Source: Aliiglaciecola sp. LCG003
GTDB taxonomy: Bacteria; Pseudomonadota; Gammaproteobacteria; Enterobacterales; Alteromonadaceae
Length of the DNA: 64,000 nucleotides
Reading direction: 5' to 3'
Assembly: GCF_030316135.1 (NCBI RefSeq)
Contig: NZ_CP128185.1
Span: 1,612,001-1,676,000, forward strand
Of this stretch, positions 9,789-19,412 are shown piece by piece. A program made the translations under genes and the position numbers. Within the stretch, counting starts at the first letter, position 1. Every line of letters starts with the position of its first letter. The notes beneath the pieces were generated by a model. The model saw only the letters and a program-made list of their open reading frames with translations, was not told where the DNA came from and made no database searches.

Positions 9789-10184
9789 TTAGATACGGTC
9801 ATTGATCACAGCGTTAATGGCTGAGCCATCAAGGCCGTTCTCTGCTACCCAGGCTTGCAGGGTTTTGCCGTCTTGCTCAGGTGCTGATAAATCTGACTTA
9901 GGCATTTTCTTGACTAGCAAGGTACCGGTCTCAACGGCATCATTTAGCATAGCGGTGCGAATCAGGCTGTTACCGCCACAACTTACACCGGTATAGTAAT
10001 CTTTAAGTTTCAATCTGAAGTCAGACTCAACTTTTTTCATTTTCTTACGAAGCTCACCTTTGTCATCGGTTTTCACGATGGTGCAGATATTTTGCAAAGC
10101 ATCATTAATATCAGCTTGAGCGGTAGTGGTGAACAATAAAGATGTTGCTGCGATAGCGATAGAAGTTTTAACAATTTTCAACAT
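9789..10184 (-). CDS. Small secreted DUF3718-like protein, copy 1a
   Basis: 131-aa protein with a clear Sec signal peptide (MLKIVKTS, then a hydrophobic segment ending TTAQA). The mature part is about 107 aa, lysine-rich, with two cysteines (ICTIVK and VSCGGN) that could form a disulfide in the periplasm. The overall pattern resembles DUF3718 proteins common in Alteromonadales; that assignment is from memory of the family and not from a search. No function is known. The protein is identical to the one at 10606-11001. AGGAAT precedes the ATG. The gene has its own terminator, so it is probably monocistronic. Confidence 0.75.
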   Translation of the reverse strand: MLKIVKTSIAIAATSLLFTTTAQADINDALQNICTIVKTDDKGELRKKMKKVESDFRLKLKDYYTGVSCGGNSLIRTAMLNDAVETGTLLVKKMPKSDLSAPEQDGKTLQAWVAENGLDGSAINAVINDRI

Positions 10185-10605
10185 GGTTAAATTCCTCGAA
10201 TAAGTTAAATGTTAGGGGTTGCGTTTCAACGAGATCAATTAAACCCCAAACTCAGGTTAACTAAAATCTAATAGCTGATACTTAGGGATGAGTTCTTATA
10301 CCAATAGCGCCTGATTTTGACCGCGTTATAGTATTTAGTTTATGTATTACAATGGGTTAAGGTGTATTTATGACTAGGGTAAAAATCTTGATTTAACCTG
10401 TTTATCCTAATGATCTACCTTTGCTAAGGTTAATGGGAGTCGCTGTGGGGCCAAGCATAATGAACAGGGAAGGTGGGCTAGATGAGTGTTAAAGGAATTG
10501 GCAGGTACAACGAAAAACAGCCTCAAAAGAGGCTGTTTTCCGAGGACGTAGACAACGCATGTCTACTTACCATGTTGAACTGGTAGAGTTCATGTTAATC
10601 GATAA
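10185..10605. other. Intergenic region between the two DUF3718 genes (unit 1)
   Basis: 421 bp. It holds the upstream (promoter) region of the left DUF3718 gene and, at the right end, the 3' flank and terminator of the right one. I see no open reading frame worth calling in the unique middle part (10244-10506). Confidence 0.6.
10514..10539. terminator. Intrinsic terminator of the second DUF3718 gene
   Basis: Same 11-bp stem and AAAA loop as at 9697-9722, carried inside the duplicated cassette. Confidence 0.8.
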
Positions 10606-11001
10606 TTAGATTCGGTCATTGATCACAGCGTTAATGGCTGAGCCATCAAGGCCGTTTTCTGCTACCCAGGCTTGCAGGGTTTTGCCGTCTTGCTCAGGTG
10701 CTGATAAATCTGACTTAGGCATTTTCTTGACTAGCAAGGTACCGGTCTCAACGGCATCATTTAGCATAGCGGTGCGAATCAGGCTGTTACCGCCACAACT
10801 TACACCGGTATAGTAATCTTTAAGTTTCAATCTGAAGTCAGACTCAACTTTTTTCATTTTCTTACGAAGCTCACCTTTGTCATCGGTTTTCACGATGGTG
10901 CAGATATTTTGCAAAGCATCATTAATATCAGCTTGAGCGGTAGTGGTGAACAATAAAGATGTTGCTGCGATAGCGATAGAAGTTTTAACAATTTTCAACA
11001 T
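10606..11001 (-). CDS. Small secreted DUF3718-like protein, copy 1b
   Basis: Protein sequence identical to copy 1a despite two synonymous base differences near the 3' end (CGA/CGT for the penultimate Arg codon and GAA/GAG at one Glu codon). Signal peptide and two cysteines as in 1a. Its upstream flank diverges from that of 1a beyond about 60 bp, so promoter control may differ between the paralogues. The fully conserved protein suggests either a very recent duplication or gene conversion. Confidence 0.75.
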   Translation of the reverse strand: MLKIVKTSIAIAATSLLFTTTAQADINDALQNICTIVKTDDKGELRKKMKKVESDFRLKLKDYYTGVSCGGNSLIRTAMLNDAVETGTLLVKKMPKSDLSAPEQDGKTLQAWVAENGLDGSAINAVINDRI

Positions 11002-11229
11002 GGTTAAATTCCTCGAATAAGTTAAATGTTAGGGGTTGCGTTTCAACGGGATTAATTAAAGACTATTGAGGAAAGGATTAAAATCTATGTATCAATACTA
11101 AAGTATTAGTAGCTATACCTTAAAGGTAATAGAAAAATGTGATAGATCTTCGCTATTCGGCTGGTTGCTTATAACTGGGGCAATAGGCAAACAGAAAGGT
11201 AGTTCTGTTTGCCAAATAAGTTTGATAAG

Positions 11230-12135
11230 TCAGTGGGGATGGAGAAAAACGTTTGCTACTTCAGATATTTGTTCGCGCATCCATATATGAGCATGATCAT
11301 GGTCGGCACTAACATGCCAATATAAAAAATACTCGAGCGGAGACACGTGAAACGGCATCTCATAGATAGATAGCTCGTAGTGTTTAGCTAGGTGATAAGG
11401 AATACAAGAGATCAAGTCGGTTTTTACAATAGTACTTGGGACGGTTAAGAAATGCTGCCCACGCATAACGATTTTTCGACGTTTACCTATCTTATCCAGC
11501 GCGATATCAATCGGTCCAGCGCCGCTGCGTCTATGGGACACATTGATGTGACCTAAACGTAAAAAGGTGTCTAAGTCTAACCCTTGCTTCAAGTCGGGGT
11601 GGTTTTTTCGTGCCATCACCACAAATCTATCTTCCGCTATTTTTTGCTTGCATAAATGTGGATCAGTAAAGGTTGAGGCATCAGCATAGAAGTCTAAACT
11701 ACCACTGGCCATGGCTGAAACAACCGTATTGCGGGCCACTTCATAATTGGTAATAGTGATACGTGGGGAGCGACTTTGTAGGTTGGCTAGAAGACGCGGC
11801 ATGACGCTGGCTTCAAGTAAGTCCCGGGTGGCGAAATGGAAAGATTTTTCCGCGGTTTCCGGATCAAAGGTATGGCTGTCTTGTACGCTTTTGCGTAGCA
11901 AACCAAGGGCATTTCGAGCCGGGCCAATGATATTTTGAGCTACCGGTGTGGGTGTCATACTGTGTCCGGTTCTAACGAACAACGGATCATTCAGCATTTC
12001 CCGTAATCTAGCCAGAGAATTGCTCACAGCGGGCTGAGTGATACACAACACATCAGCAGCTTTGGTTAAACTTCCCGCAGTATATATTGCATCGAAAACA
12101 GCAAACAAATTTAAGTCTATTCGATTGAGGTTCAT
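11230..12135 (-). CDS. LysR-family transcriptional regulator, NodD/DntR-like (unit 1 copy)
   Basis: 301 aa. The N-terminal winged helix-turn-helix covers about residues 6-65 (DLNLFAVFDAIYTAGSLTKAADVLCITQPAVSNSLARLR); a periplasmic-binding-protein-like effector domain follows. The N-terminus beginning RIDLNLFAVFDAI is typical of the NodD/LinR/DntR branch, which often senses aromatic or hydrophobic effectors. It is divergent from the MaoC gene across a 171-bp AT-rich gap, the usual geometry for a LysR protein controlling its neighbour. The likely targets (MaoC, TonB receptor) are inferred from position only. Confidence 0.9.
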   Translation of the reverse strand: MNLNRIDLNLFAVFDAIYTAGSLTKAADVLCITQPAVSNSLARLREMLNDPLFVRTGHSMTPTPVAQNIIGPARNALGLLRKSVQDSHTFDPETAEKSFHFATRDLLEASVMPRLLANLQSRSPRITITNYEVARNTVVSAMASGSLDFYADASTFTDPHLCKQKIAEDRFVVMARKNHPDLKQGLDLDTFLRLGHINVSHRRSGAGPIDIALDKIGKRRKIVMRGQHFLTVPSTIVKTDLISCIPYHLAKHYELSIYEMPFHVSPLEYFLYWHVSADHDHAHIWMREQISEVANVFLHPH

Positions 12136-12306
12136 GGTTACCCTTTTATGCTATATAGGCTACTTGAGCCGCCTTTAGTGACGAAATCGAGTTAATTTCT
12201 ATTAGATATTTTGATAGTTTATTATACATAACATTCATTTCGTTAATAGTATGTAGATTGCTAAGATGTTAAAAAATGTTAATAAAACTAATCAAAGGGG
12301 CAGGGT

Positions 12307-12759
12307 ATGGGTAAGAATTTATCACAACTAGAAGATGGCGAAGACTTGGGTAGCACTGATTGGCTAACGATATCACAGCAGATGATAAATGAATTTGCTG
12401 ATGCAACAGGCGATCATCAATGGATCCATGTGGATCCTCAAAGATGCGCTGAACAAAGTCCGTTTAAAAAAACTATTGCCCATGGCTTATTATCTACGTC
12501 CCTTATGCCCAAAGTATTCTACAAGCTAATCCAATTAGATGCCAAGCAGCAAACCTTGTTGAATTATGGAATGGACTCATTGCGTTTTCTTGAGTCAGTT
12601 AGAGTAGACGACCGGATTCGCTATCATGTGAAGTTAGATAGCACAGAAGTAAAAAACAGCGGTATCTTGTATCGCTTTGATTGCCAAGTAGAAATAGAGA
12701 ATAGAGAGAAGCCTGCAATGGTCGGAAAGTTTCTTATGCTGCTGATTTCTGGGGAATAA
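12307..12759 (+). CDS. MaoC-like (R)-hydratase (unit 1 copy)
   Basis: Hot-dog-fold enoyl-CoA hydratase of 150 aa. The hydratase-2 signature is present: FADATGDHQWIHVDP (30-44) with catalytic Asp36 and His41, and IAHGLLS (57-63). It would hydrate a trans-2-enoyl-CoA to the (R)-3-hydroxyacyl-CoA, distinct from the (S) product of the FadB-like enzyme. AAAGGGG precedes the ATG. It stands between the LysR gene (divergent) and the TonB receptor, 235 bp upstream of the latter. The role in this pathway is unproven; it may handle a branched or beta-hydroxylated intermediate. Confidence 0.88.
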   Translation: MGKNLSQLEDGEDLGSTDWLTISQQMINEFADATGDHQWIHVDPQRCAEQSPFKKTIAHGLLSTSLMPKVFYKLIQLDAKQQTLLNYGMDSLRFLESVRVDDRIRYHVKLDSTEVKNSGILYRFDCQVEIENREKPAMVGKFLMLLISGE

Positions 12760-12767
12760 AATTTAAC

Positions 12768-12778
12768 TGGTCGGTCCA
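12768..12778. promoter_or_regulatory. GGTCGGTCC motif upstream of TonB receptor
   Basis: CTGGTCGGTCC just after the MaoC stop resembles half of the TGACC-N4-GGTCA palindrome at 24385 and known TetR-family operators. No TetR gene is in the window, so this is weak. Confidence 0.2.
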
Positions 12779-12856
12779 TCTTAAAAATAAATGTTCACAT
12801 ATAAGTAACAGTATATTTACATATGGTTGTTCAACCCCTACCATTTATCTGCATGC

Positions 12857-12876
12857 TGCGCTGATTTGTCAGCGCA
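12857..12876. promoter_or_regulatory. Perfect hairpin in the TonB receptor leader region
   Basis: 8-bp stem (TGCGCTGA, TTTG loop, complement) about 120 bp upstream of the receptor start. No T-run follows, so it is not an ordinary terminator. It could be an operator or a leader structure. Confidence 0.35.
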
Positions 12877-12994
12877 AAGCATAAAGCACAAAACATAAAA
12901 CTAAAACTTATCGAATGCAGATATGACCTGACTGGATGGGTTCGGATCAAATGTCCAAGAGGTTGTGTTAGCCATTATGATTAGGGGACACACA

Positions 12995-15508
12995 ATGAAA
13001 CTAAAGACACGCGTAAGTGCGATTGCAGCTATTGTATCGTCGCAGTTACTTGCTATACCCCAGTACGCGGTAGCTCAAGAACAAGAACAGGACGGTAATA
13101 GTGAGATAGAGCTCATTATGGTAACCGGTAGCTTCGTGCGCCGTTCTGAAAATTTTGAATCACCCTCTCCTCTAGCAGTAATAGATAGCGTAGCGATTGA
13201 TGCTATCGGTGCGAAAAACATAGCAGATATTACCCAAACCCTGACGATTAATTCAGGCTCACAAAATAACCCAGATGCATTCACGCAAAATGCAACCGCT
13301 GGTACATCTAACATTAACTTACGCGGTTTGGGGGTTGCATCTACATTGGTGCTTCTAAACAACCGACGTCAGGTTGTGAATGCTCAACCTACCAATGATG
13401 GTCTAAATTTCGTTGATACCAGCTCCTTAGTTCCTATGATCGCTATCAATCGTATGGAAGTTGTTAAAGATGGTGCATCAGCATTGTATGGTTCTGATGC
13501 CGTTGCAGGTGTAGTTAACTTTATCACTAAACGCAATTATGACGGCGCGATGATGAGCTTTGATTACCAAGACGGTGCTCATGGCGATAACAAAGAATAT
13601 GTCATTCAGGGCCTTTGGGGAGCAGATGGCGAGAAAAGTAATGTAATGGCTGCGGTTAGCTATACCAATCGCTCGCCCTTATTTATAAGTGATCGTCGCC
13701 TTAGTCGTCCACAAGATGACACTAGTGCTTTAGGTAACCCAGGTTCATACTTTCTAACGATTCCAGGGGTAGGTACATTGCCTATTATTGACCCTTATGG
13801 TTGTGAAGAGTTTGGTGGATATCCTGACTTAAGAGCACCAAGTGGGACTATACCGGGACTCGAAATTGGACTTTGTGGATTTGATTTTGGCCCCTACTAT
13901 TCATATGTAGCAGATGAGTCGCGGACGAATATCTACGCCCAAGCGACTTTTGAAATTACCGATGAGTTAACTTGGACAACCGAGTTTGGCTATGCACGAA
14001 ATCGTGCCGAACGCGGCGGTGCGCCTAGTTTTCCAATCTTGACCTCTCCAATCGTACCTGCTGATCATCCACAAAATCCGTTCGGTGCGCCTGTTGCATT
14101 TTTCGGACGGGCAGAAGGGAATGGTTTTGAGGGCGACCCAGCCAATACAGAATCAGATACTTTCCGCTTTAATACCGCCTTACAAGGTGAGATGGATAAC
14201 GGATTTTGGGAAATTAGCTACACTCGTGCAGTGAATGACTTCCTATTTAAAGTGCCTGATGTGTTAAATACTGAGTTTAACCTAGCCTTAAACGGTTTAG
14301 GTGGCGGACAATGTAATCCATTAACAGGTACACCAGGTGAAGGGGATTGTGAATATTTCAATCCGTTTGCTAATTCATTTACGACTGCGCCAAATTCACA
14401 ATATGTTGTTGACTCATTTACCGGTGAAGAAGTCATAGATTCAAGGTCCGATTTAGAAGTGTTCGAAGGCTTTGCCTCATTTGAAGCATTTGAAATGGGT
14501 AGTGGCATGGCGTCTGTTGCTTTAGGGATGCAATACCGAGAAGAGAAACTTTCACAAGATTATGATTCTCTTGCTAACCAAGACAGCTTTACCTTTGTTA
14601 TAGGTAACCCTGATTTTGAAGGTGCTATCGATGTATGGGCGGCGTTTGGTGAGTTAGCATTGCCGGTCACTGAAGACTTGGATGTGCAAATTGCATTGCG
14701 TTACGAAGACTACGGCGGTGTAGTGGGTGATACCTTAGATCCGAAATTGGCGTTCTCGTATCGCGCAAGCGAAGATCTATCTTTCCGTGGCTCGATCTCA
14801 ACGTCTTTCCGAGCACCGACGGTATTTTTGCGTAATGGTGGAGCAACATCGCTACAGCAATTGGTTGATCCTGTTCAAGCGGCTCAGGCATTTGTGGCCG
14901 TAAGAGCGGAGGGTAATGAAAACCTTACCCCTGAAAAATCGAAAGCTTACAACCTTGGATTCTCCTTTGAGCCCGTTGATAACCTATCAATTGAAGTAGA
15001 TTATTGGAGCTTTGAGTTCAAAGACCTGATTATACAAGAAAATGCTCAGGCTATACTTAACAGTGATCCGACTAATACTGACCGAGTTATCCGTGCAGGT
15101 GATCCATTAACCGGACCTGTTCTGCAGATTAACAGTACCTACGTGAATGCGAATTCATTAGAAACTTCTGGTTTGGATTTTGTCAGTAGCTATAAAATTG
15201 AGACAGATGACGCGGGTACTTTTACGCCATCTATCAACGCGACTTACATTACTAAGTACGAGTTGGCTGATCCTCAGTCCGATGCCGTTATTGATGGTGC
15301 AGGCAGACGTAACTTTACTAACATTGGTGTATCGTCCCCTGAGCTTCGGATGAATCTGACTCATCCAGAAGAGTTATGGTGGTCAAGGTTTACCTTACTC
15401 TCTTGCTTCATCCATTGCCGAATGGTTTTCCGGTGCAAATCACTCTTGGGCAATGTATCCAGGCTTGAGTCAAGGCTGCATCGCCACAATCAAAGAGCAT
15501 GGTTCTGA
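12995..15508 (+). pseudogene. TonB-dependent receptor truncated at duplication junction (unit 1), chimeric tail
   Basis: Outer-membrane receptor with signal peptide (MKLKTRVSA to AVAQ), a probable TonB box near IELIMVTGS and a plug domain ([35 protein letters not shown]). The true receptor sequence stops at codon 787. Then it reads into acyl-CoA dehydrogenase sequence, in the dehydrogenase frame for six codons, until an extra T at about 15374 shifts it into an unrelated 45-odd-residue tail ending at 15508. The final beta-strands and the C-terminal Phe needed for BAM-mediated assembly are missing, so a functional receptor is unlikely. The start at 12995 is chosen for the signal peptide and AGGGGA upstream. 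Confidence 0.88.
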
Positions 15509-16880
15509 TGAGTTAAAACAGCGTTTCTTACCTAAATTAATTGAAGGTAGCTGGACAGGCACTATGTGCCTTACCGAATCCCATTGCGGATCAGATTTAG
15601 GCATGCTGAAAACCAAAGCCGAGCCTAATGATGATGGTTCATATAGCGTAACAGGAACTAAAATATTCATCTCTGCTGGTGAACATGATTTTGCTGACAA
15701 TATCGTGCATATCGTACTTGCGCGCCTGCCTGATGCTCCTGCGGGTACCCGTGGTATTTCGTTGTTCGTTATCCCTAAATTTAATGTGGGCGAAGATGGC
15801 GAAGCCGCTGCTAGTAACGGCGTTAGCTGTGGTTCCATTGAACATAAGATGGGTATCAAAGCCAGCGCGACCTGTGTGATTAATTTTGATTCAGCAAAAG
15901 CGTTTTTGATTGGTCAACCTAATCGTGGCCTCAACTGCATGTTCACTTTCATGAACTCGGCACGTATCGGAACGGGTTTAGAAGGTTTAGCAGGCACGGA
16001 AGCGGCATTCCAAGGTGCGCTTGCATATGCAAAAGATCGTTTACAATTTCGCGCGGCTAAAGGAGCGGTCAATCCAGACGGTCCAGCTGATCCCATTATT
16101 GTTCATCCAGATGTGCGCAGAATGCTGTTAACCCAGAAAGCCTTCAGAGAAGGAAATCGAGCTCTTGCCATTTATTGTATGCAAATGGTCGATAACACCT
16201 TGTACAGCGATAACGAACAAGAAAAGCAGATCGCTGAAGCAAAACTTGCGCTGTTGACGCCTATTGTTAAAGCGTTTTTAACTGAGACTGCTCAAGAGAC
16301 AACCAGCTATGGTATGCAAATCTATGGCGGACATGGTTATATCAAAGAGTGGGGCATGGAGCAGTTGGCTCGTGATACCCGTATTTGTACTATGTATGAA
16401 GGTACAACAGGTATCCAAGCCATTGATCTATTAGGGCGTAAAATCATGGGCTCTAAGGGTGAATTGCTCAAAGTATTTGTCAAAGAAGTGCAGGAGTATT
16501 GCGTCAGCATGCGTGACAAAGCACAGTTTAATGCTTGGTCCAATGCAATTGAAACTCATATTGATGAGTGGGTGCAGATCACTCAAGAAGTCTCTAAACG
16601 TGCTGCAGGCAATCCTGATGAAGTGGGCGCAGCTTCGGTCGATTACCTGATGTATTCTGGTTACATTATTGTTGGCTACATGTGGCTTAAAATGGCTGTT
16701 GTAGCGCAGCAAAGGCTAGATGAAGGCACATCTGATGAAGCCTTCTATCAGGCTAAGTTACAGACTGCTGGCTTCTACTTTGACCGTTTGCTATCTCGTA
16801 CTCGTTCATTGGTTTCGGCGATGGAATCTGGTGCTGATAACCTGATGACGATGCCAGAAGACCATTTCTTAGTTGGGTAA
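15358..16880 (+). pseudogene. Acyl-CoA dehydrogenase copy lacking its N-terminus (unit 2)
   Basis: Carries codons 94-599 of the dehydrogenase at 6898. The first in-frame ATG after the frame-shifting T is at 15453 (MYPGLSQG), giving at most a 475-aa protein without the N-terminal helical domain and with no evident ribosome site. The catalytic Glu region is retained, but the N-terminal domain helps to form the substrate and FAD site, so activity is improbable. Transcription could come from the upstream receptor promoter. Confidence 0.87.
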
Positions 16881-16902
16881 TACCGGTTTTCGATAAAATA
16901 TT

Positions 16903-16935
16903 AAAGGCGGATGCAAATGCATCCGCCTTTTTTTT
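16903..16935 (+). terminator. Intrinsic terminator (unit 2 copy)
   Basis: Duplicate of 8720-8752, here following the truncated dehydrogenase and abutting the ribosome site of the second hydrolase copy. Confidence 0.88.
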
Positions 16936-16947
16936 GGGGAGAAGTAC

Positions 16948-17856
16948 ATGGAAAGCAAACACATCCACGTCAATGGATGCCGAATACATTATATGGAGGC
17001 GCTGCCGAAAAGGCCTTCGAAAGGTTGCATAGTCTTTCTACATGGGTTTCCAGAGAATTGGCAAACCTGGCGCAAACAAATTGCTTTTTTTAGTGCTGAA
17101 TATCGTGTTATCGCTCCTGATTTACCCGGCTACAACCAATCTTCTAAACCTGAAAATTTGGCGTTCTATGCGGTACCTAATTTAATTGAAGTAATAAGGC
17201 AGTTCATTGAGACTGTGCAACACAGTCAGCAAAAAATAATATTGGTCGCCCACGATTGGGGAGGCGCTATCGCTTGGCCTTTAGTCGCGTTTAACCCTGA
17301 ACTTTTTAGTCACCTGATTATATTAAATGCGGCTCACCCGAGCACCTTTACCCGTGAGATGATCTGTAATCCTGTGCAACGGCAAAAAAGTGGTTATATT
17401 CACCAGTTGATTGCTGATGATGCCGAGACCGTCATAGTACAGAATAGCTATAGTTTGCTTACAAATATGTTTGTCGATGAACAGCAAAACTCGGTTTTGA
17501 CTGACAACGAGTTAAATGAGTATAGAAAAAGTTGGGCGAGACCTGCAGTGTTGATCTCAATGTTGAAATACTATCAGGCTATGCCGCAGTTAGCGCCGAG
17601 TCAACAGGATATCAACACCAATGGTCCTGTGGTGGAGCTAAGCAAGATGAAAGTGCCGAATATTCGTATAACGACTAAGACCCTTGTGTTGTGGGGCGAG
17701 AAAGATTTGGCTTTTGTGCCGCAATTGTTGGATGGCTTAGAAGAGTATGTGAAGGATGTTCAAATTGAAAAATTTGCTGAGGCAAATCATTGGCTGCACC
17801 ATCAGTTTCCCGACTTAGTGAATCAACATATATTAACATTTATCGAATCCACATAG
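16948..17856 (+). CDS. Alpha/beta hydrolase, epoxide-hydrolase-like (unit 2 copy)
   Basis: Protein identical to that at 8765-9673, with the same catalytic residues (Asp103, Asp253, His281). Unlike the unit 1 copy, the gene upstream is a broken dehydrogenase driven, if at all, from the receptor promoter. Read-through of the terminator could therefore couple this copy to receptor expression. Confidence 0.82.
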   Translation: MESKHIHVNGCRIHYMEALPKRPSKGCIVFLHGFPENWQTWRKQIAFFSAEYRVIAPDLPGYNQSSKPENLAFYAVPNLIEVIRQFIETVQHSQQKIILVAHDWGGAIAWPLVAFNPELFSHLIILNAAHPSTFTREMICNPVQRQKSGYIHQLIADDAETVIVQNSYSLLTNMFVDEQQNSVLTDNELNEYRKSWARPAVLISMLKYYQAMPQLAPSQQDINTNGPVVELSKMKVPNIRITTKTLVLWGEKDLAFVPQLLDGLEEYVKDVQIEKFAEANHWLHHQFPDLVNQHILTFIEST

Positions 17857-17879
17857 ATTGACCAGTGTCGACACAACGA

Positions 17880-17905
17880 AAAACAGCCTCAAAAGAGGCT
17901 GTTTT
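17880..17905. terminator. Bidirectional intrinsic terminator (unit 2)
   Basis: 11-bp stem with AAAA loop, identical to 9697-9722. Confidence 0.8.
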
Positions 17906-17971
17906 CCGAGGACGTAGACAACGCATGTCTACTTACCATGTTGAACTGGTAGAGTTCATGTTAATCGATAA

Positions 17972-18367
17972 TTAGATACGGTCATTGATCACAGCGTTAA
18001 TGGCTGAGCCATCAAGGCCGTTCTCTGCTACCCAGGCTTGCAGGGTTTTGCCGTCTTGCTCAGGTGCTGATAAATCTGACTTAGGCATTTTCTTGACTAG
18101 CAAGGTACCGGTCTCAACGGCATCATTTAGCATAGCGGTGCGAATCAGGCTGTTACCGCCACAACTTACACCGGTATAGTAATCTTTAAGTTTCAATCTG
18201 AAGTCAGACTCAACTTTTTTCATTTTCTTACGAAGCTCACCTTTGTCATCGGTTTTCACGATGGTGCAGATATTTTGCAAAGCATCATTAATATCAGCTT
18301 GAGCGGTAGTGGTGAACAATAAAGATGTTGCTGCGATAGCGATAGAAGTTTTAACAATTTTCAACAT
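17972..18367 (-). CDS. Small secreted DUF3718-like protein, copy 2a
   Basis: Third gene for the same 131-aa secreted protein. The DNA matches copy 1a including its ATACGG variant near the 3' end, confirming that it arose with the 8.18-kb event and not by a separate cassette duplication. Confidence 0.75.
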   Translation of the reverse strand: MLKIVKTSIAIAATSLLFTTTAQADINDALQNICTIVKTDDKGELRKKMKKVESDFRLKLKDYYTGVSCGGNSLIRTAMLNDAVETGTLLVKKMPKSDLSAPEQDGKTLQAWVAENGLDGSAINAVINDRI

Positions 18368-18788
18368 GGTTAAATTCCTCGAATAAGTTAAATGTTAGGG
18401 GTTGCGTTTCAACGAGATCAATTAAACCCCAAACTCAGGTTAACTAAAATCTAATAGCTGATACTTAGGGATGAGTTCTTATACCAATAGCGCCTGATTT
18501 TGACCGCGTTATAGTATTTAGTTTATGTATTACAATGGGTTAAGGTGTATTTATGACTAGGGTAAAAATCTTGATTTAACCTGTTTATCCTAATGATCTA
18601 CCTTTGCTAAGGTTAATGGGAGTCGCTGTGGGGCCAAGCATAATGAACAGGGAAGGTGGGCTAGATGAGTGTTAAAGGAATTGGCAGGTACAACGAAAAA
18701 CAGCCTCAAAAGAGGCTGTTTTCCGAGGACGTAGACAACGCATGTCTACTTACCATGTTGAACTGGTAGAGTTCATGTTAATCGATAA
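18368..18788. other. Intergenic region between DUF3718 genes (unit 2)
   Basis: Same content as 10185-10605: promoter flank of one gene and terminator flank of the other; nothing further seen. Confidence 0.6.
18697..18722. terminator. Intrinsic terminator of DUF3718 copy 2b
   Basis: Same hairpin as 10514-10539. Confidence 0.8.
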
Positions 18789-19184
18789 TTAGATTCGGTC
18801 ATTGATCACAGCGTTAATGGCTGAGCCATCAAGGCCGTTTTCTGCTACCCAGGCTTGCAGGGTTTTGCCGTCTTGCTCAGGTGCTGATAAATCTGACTTA
18901 GGCATTTTCTTGACTAGCAAGGTACCGGTCTCAACGGCATCATTTAGCATAGCGGTGCGAATCAGGCTGTTACCGCCACAACTTACACCGGTATAGTAAT
19001 CTTTAAGTTTCAATCTGAAGTCAGACTCAACTTTTTTCATTTTCTTACGAAGCTCACCTTTGTCATCGGTTTTCACGATGGTGCAGATATTTTGCAAAGC
19101 ATCATTAATATCAGCTTGAGCGGTAGTGGTGAACAATAAAGATGTTGCTGCGATAGCGATAGAAGTTTTAACAATTTTCAACAT
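18789..19184 (-). CDS. Small secreted DUF3718-like protein, copy 2b
   Basis: Fourth gene for the 131-aa protein, carrying the ATTCGG variant that marks the right-hand member of each pair. All four encode the same amino-acid sequence, so dosage is the only difference expected. Confidence 0.75.
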   Translation of the reverse strand: MLKIVKTSIAIAATSLLFTTTAQADINDALQNICTIVKTDDKGELRKKMKKVESDFRLKLKDYYTGVSCGGNSLIRTAMLNDAVETGTLLVKKMPKSDLSAPEQDGKTLQAWVAENGLDGSAINAVINDRI

Positions 19185-19412
19185 GGTTAAATTCCTCGAA
19201 TAAGTTAAATGTTAGGGGTTGCGTTTCAACGGGATTAATTAAAGACTATTGAGGAAAGGATTAAAATCTATGTATCAATACTAAAGTATTAGTAGCTATA
19301 CCTTAAAGGTAATAGAAAAATGTGATAGATCTTCGCTATTCGGCTGGTTGCTTATAACTGGGGCAATAGGCAAACAGAAAGGTAGTTCTGTTTGCCAAAT
19401 AAGTTTGATAAG

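Larger units (their letters stand above)
9690..10243. repeat. DUF3718 repeat, copy 1 of the nested pair (unit 1)
   Basis: 554-bp segment covering terminator, gene and ribosome site, repeated 817 bp further on (10507-11060) with four mismatches that I can count. The two within the gene are synonymous. The 263 bp between the copies is not repeated. Confidence 0.93.
10507..11060. repeat. DUF3718 repeat, copy 2 of the nested pair (unit 1)
   Basis: Partner of 9690-10243. The right boundary is where AATTAAA is followed by unrelated sequence. The repeat carries gene, ribosome site and terminator as one cassette. Confidence 0.93.
7176..15357. repeat. Unit 1 of an 8.18-kb direct tandem duplication
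   Basis: Starts inside the acyl-CoA dehydrogenase (codon 93/94) and ends inside the TonB receptor (codon 787/788). Every gene inside, including all synonymous positions I compared, recurs 8183 bp downstream. It contains most of the dehydrogenase, the hydrolase, two DUF3718 genes, the LysR regulator, the MaoC gene and the 5' part of the receptor. Parental sequences share only one base (T) at the junction. No insertion sequence or long repeat is visible at either end. Confidence 0.93.
17873..18426. repeat. DUF3718 repeat, copy 1 (unit 2)
   Basis: Third occurrence of the 554-bp cassette, equal to 9690-10243. Confidence 0.9.
18690..19243. repeat. DUF3718 repeat, copy 2 (unit 2)
   Basis: Fourth occurrence of the cassette, equal to 10507-11060. 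Confidence 0.9.
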
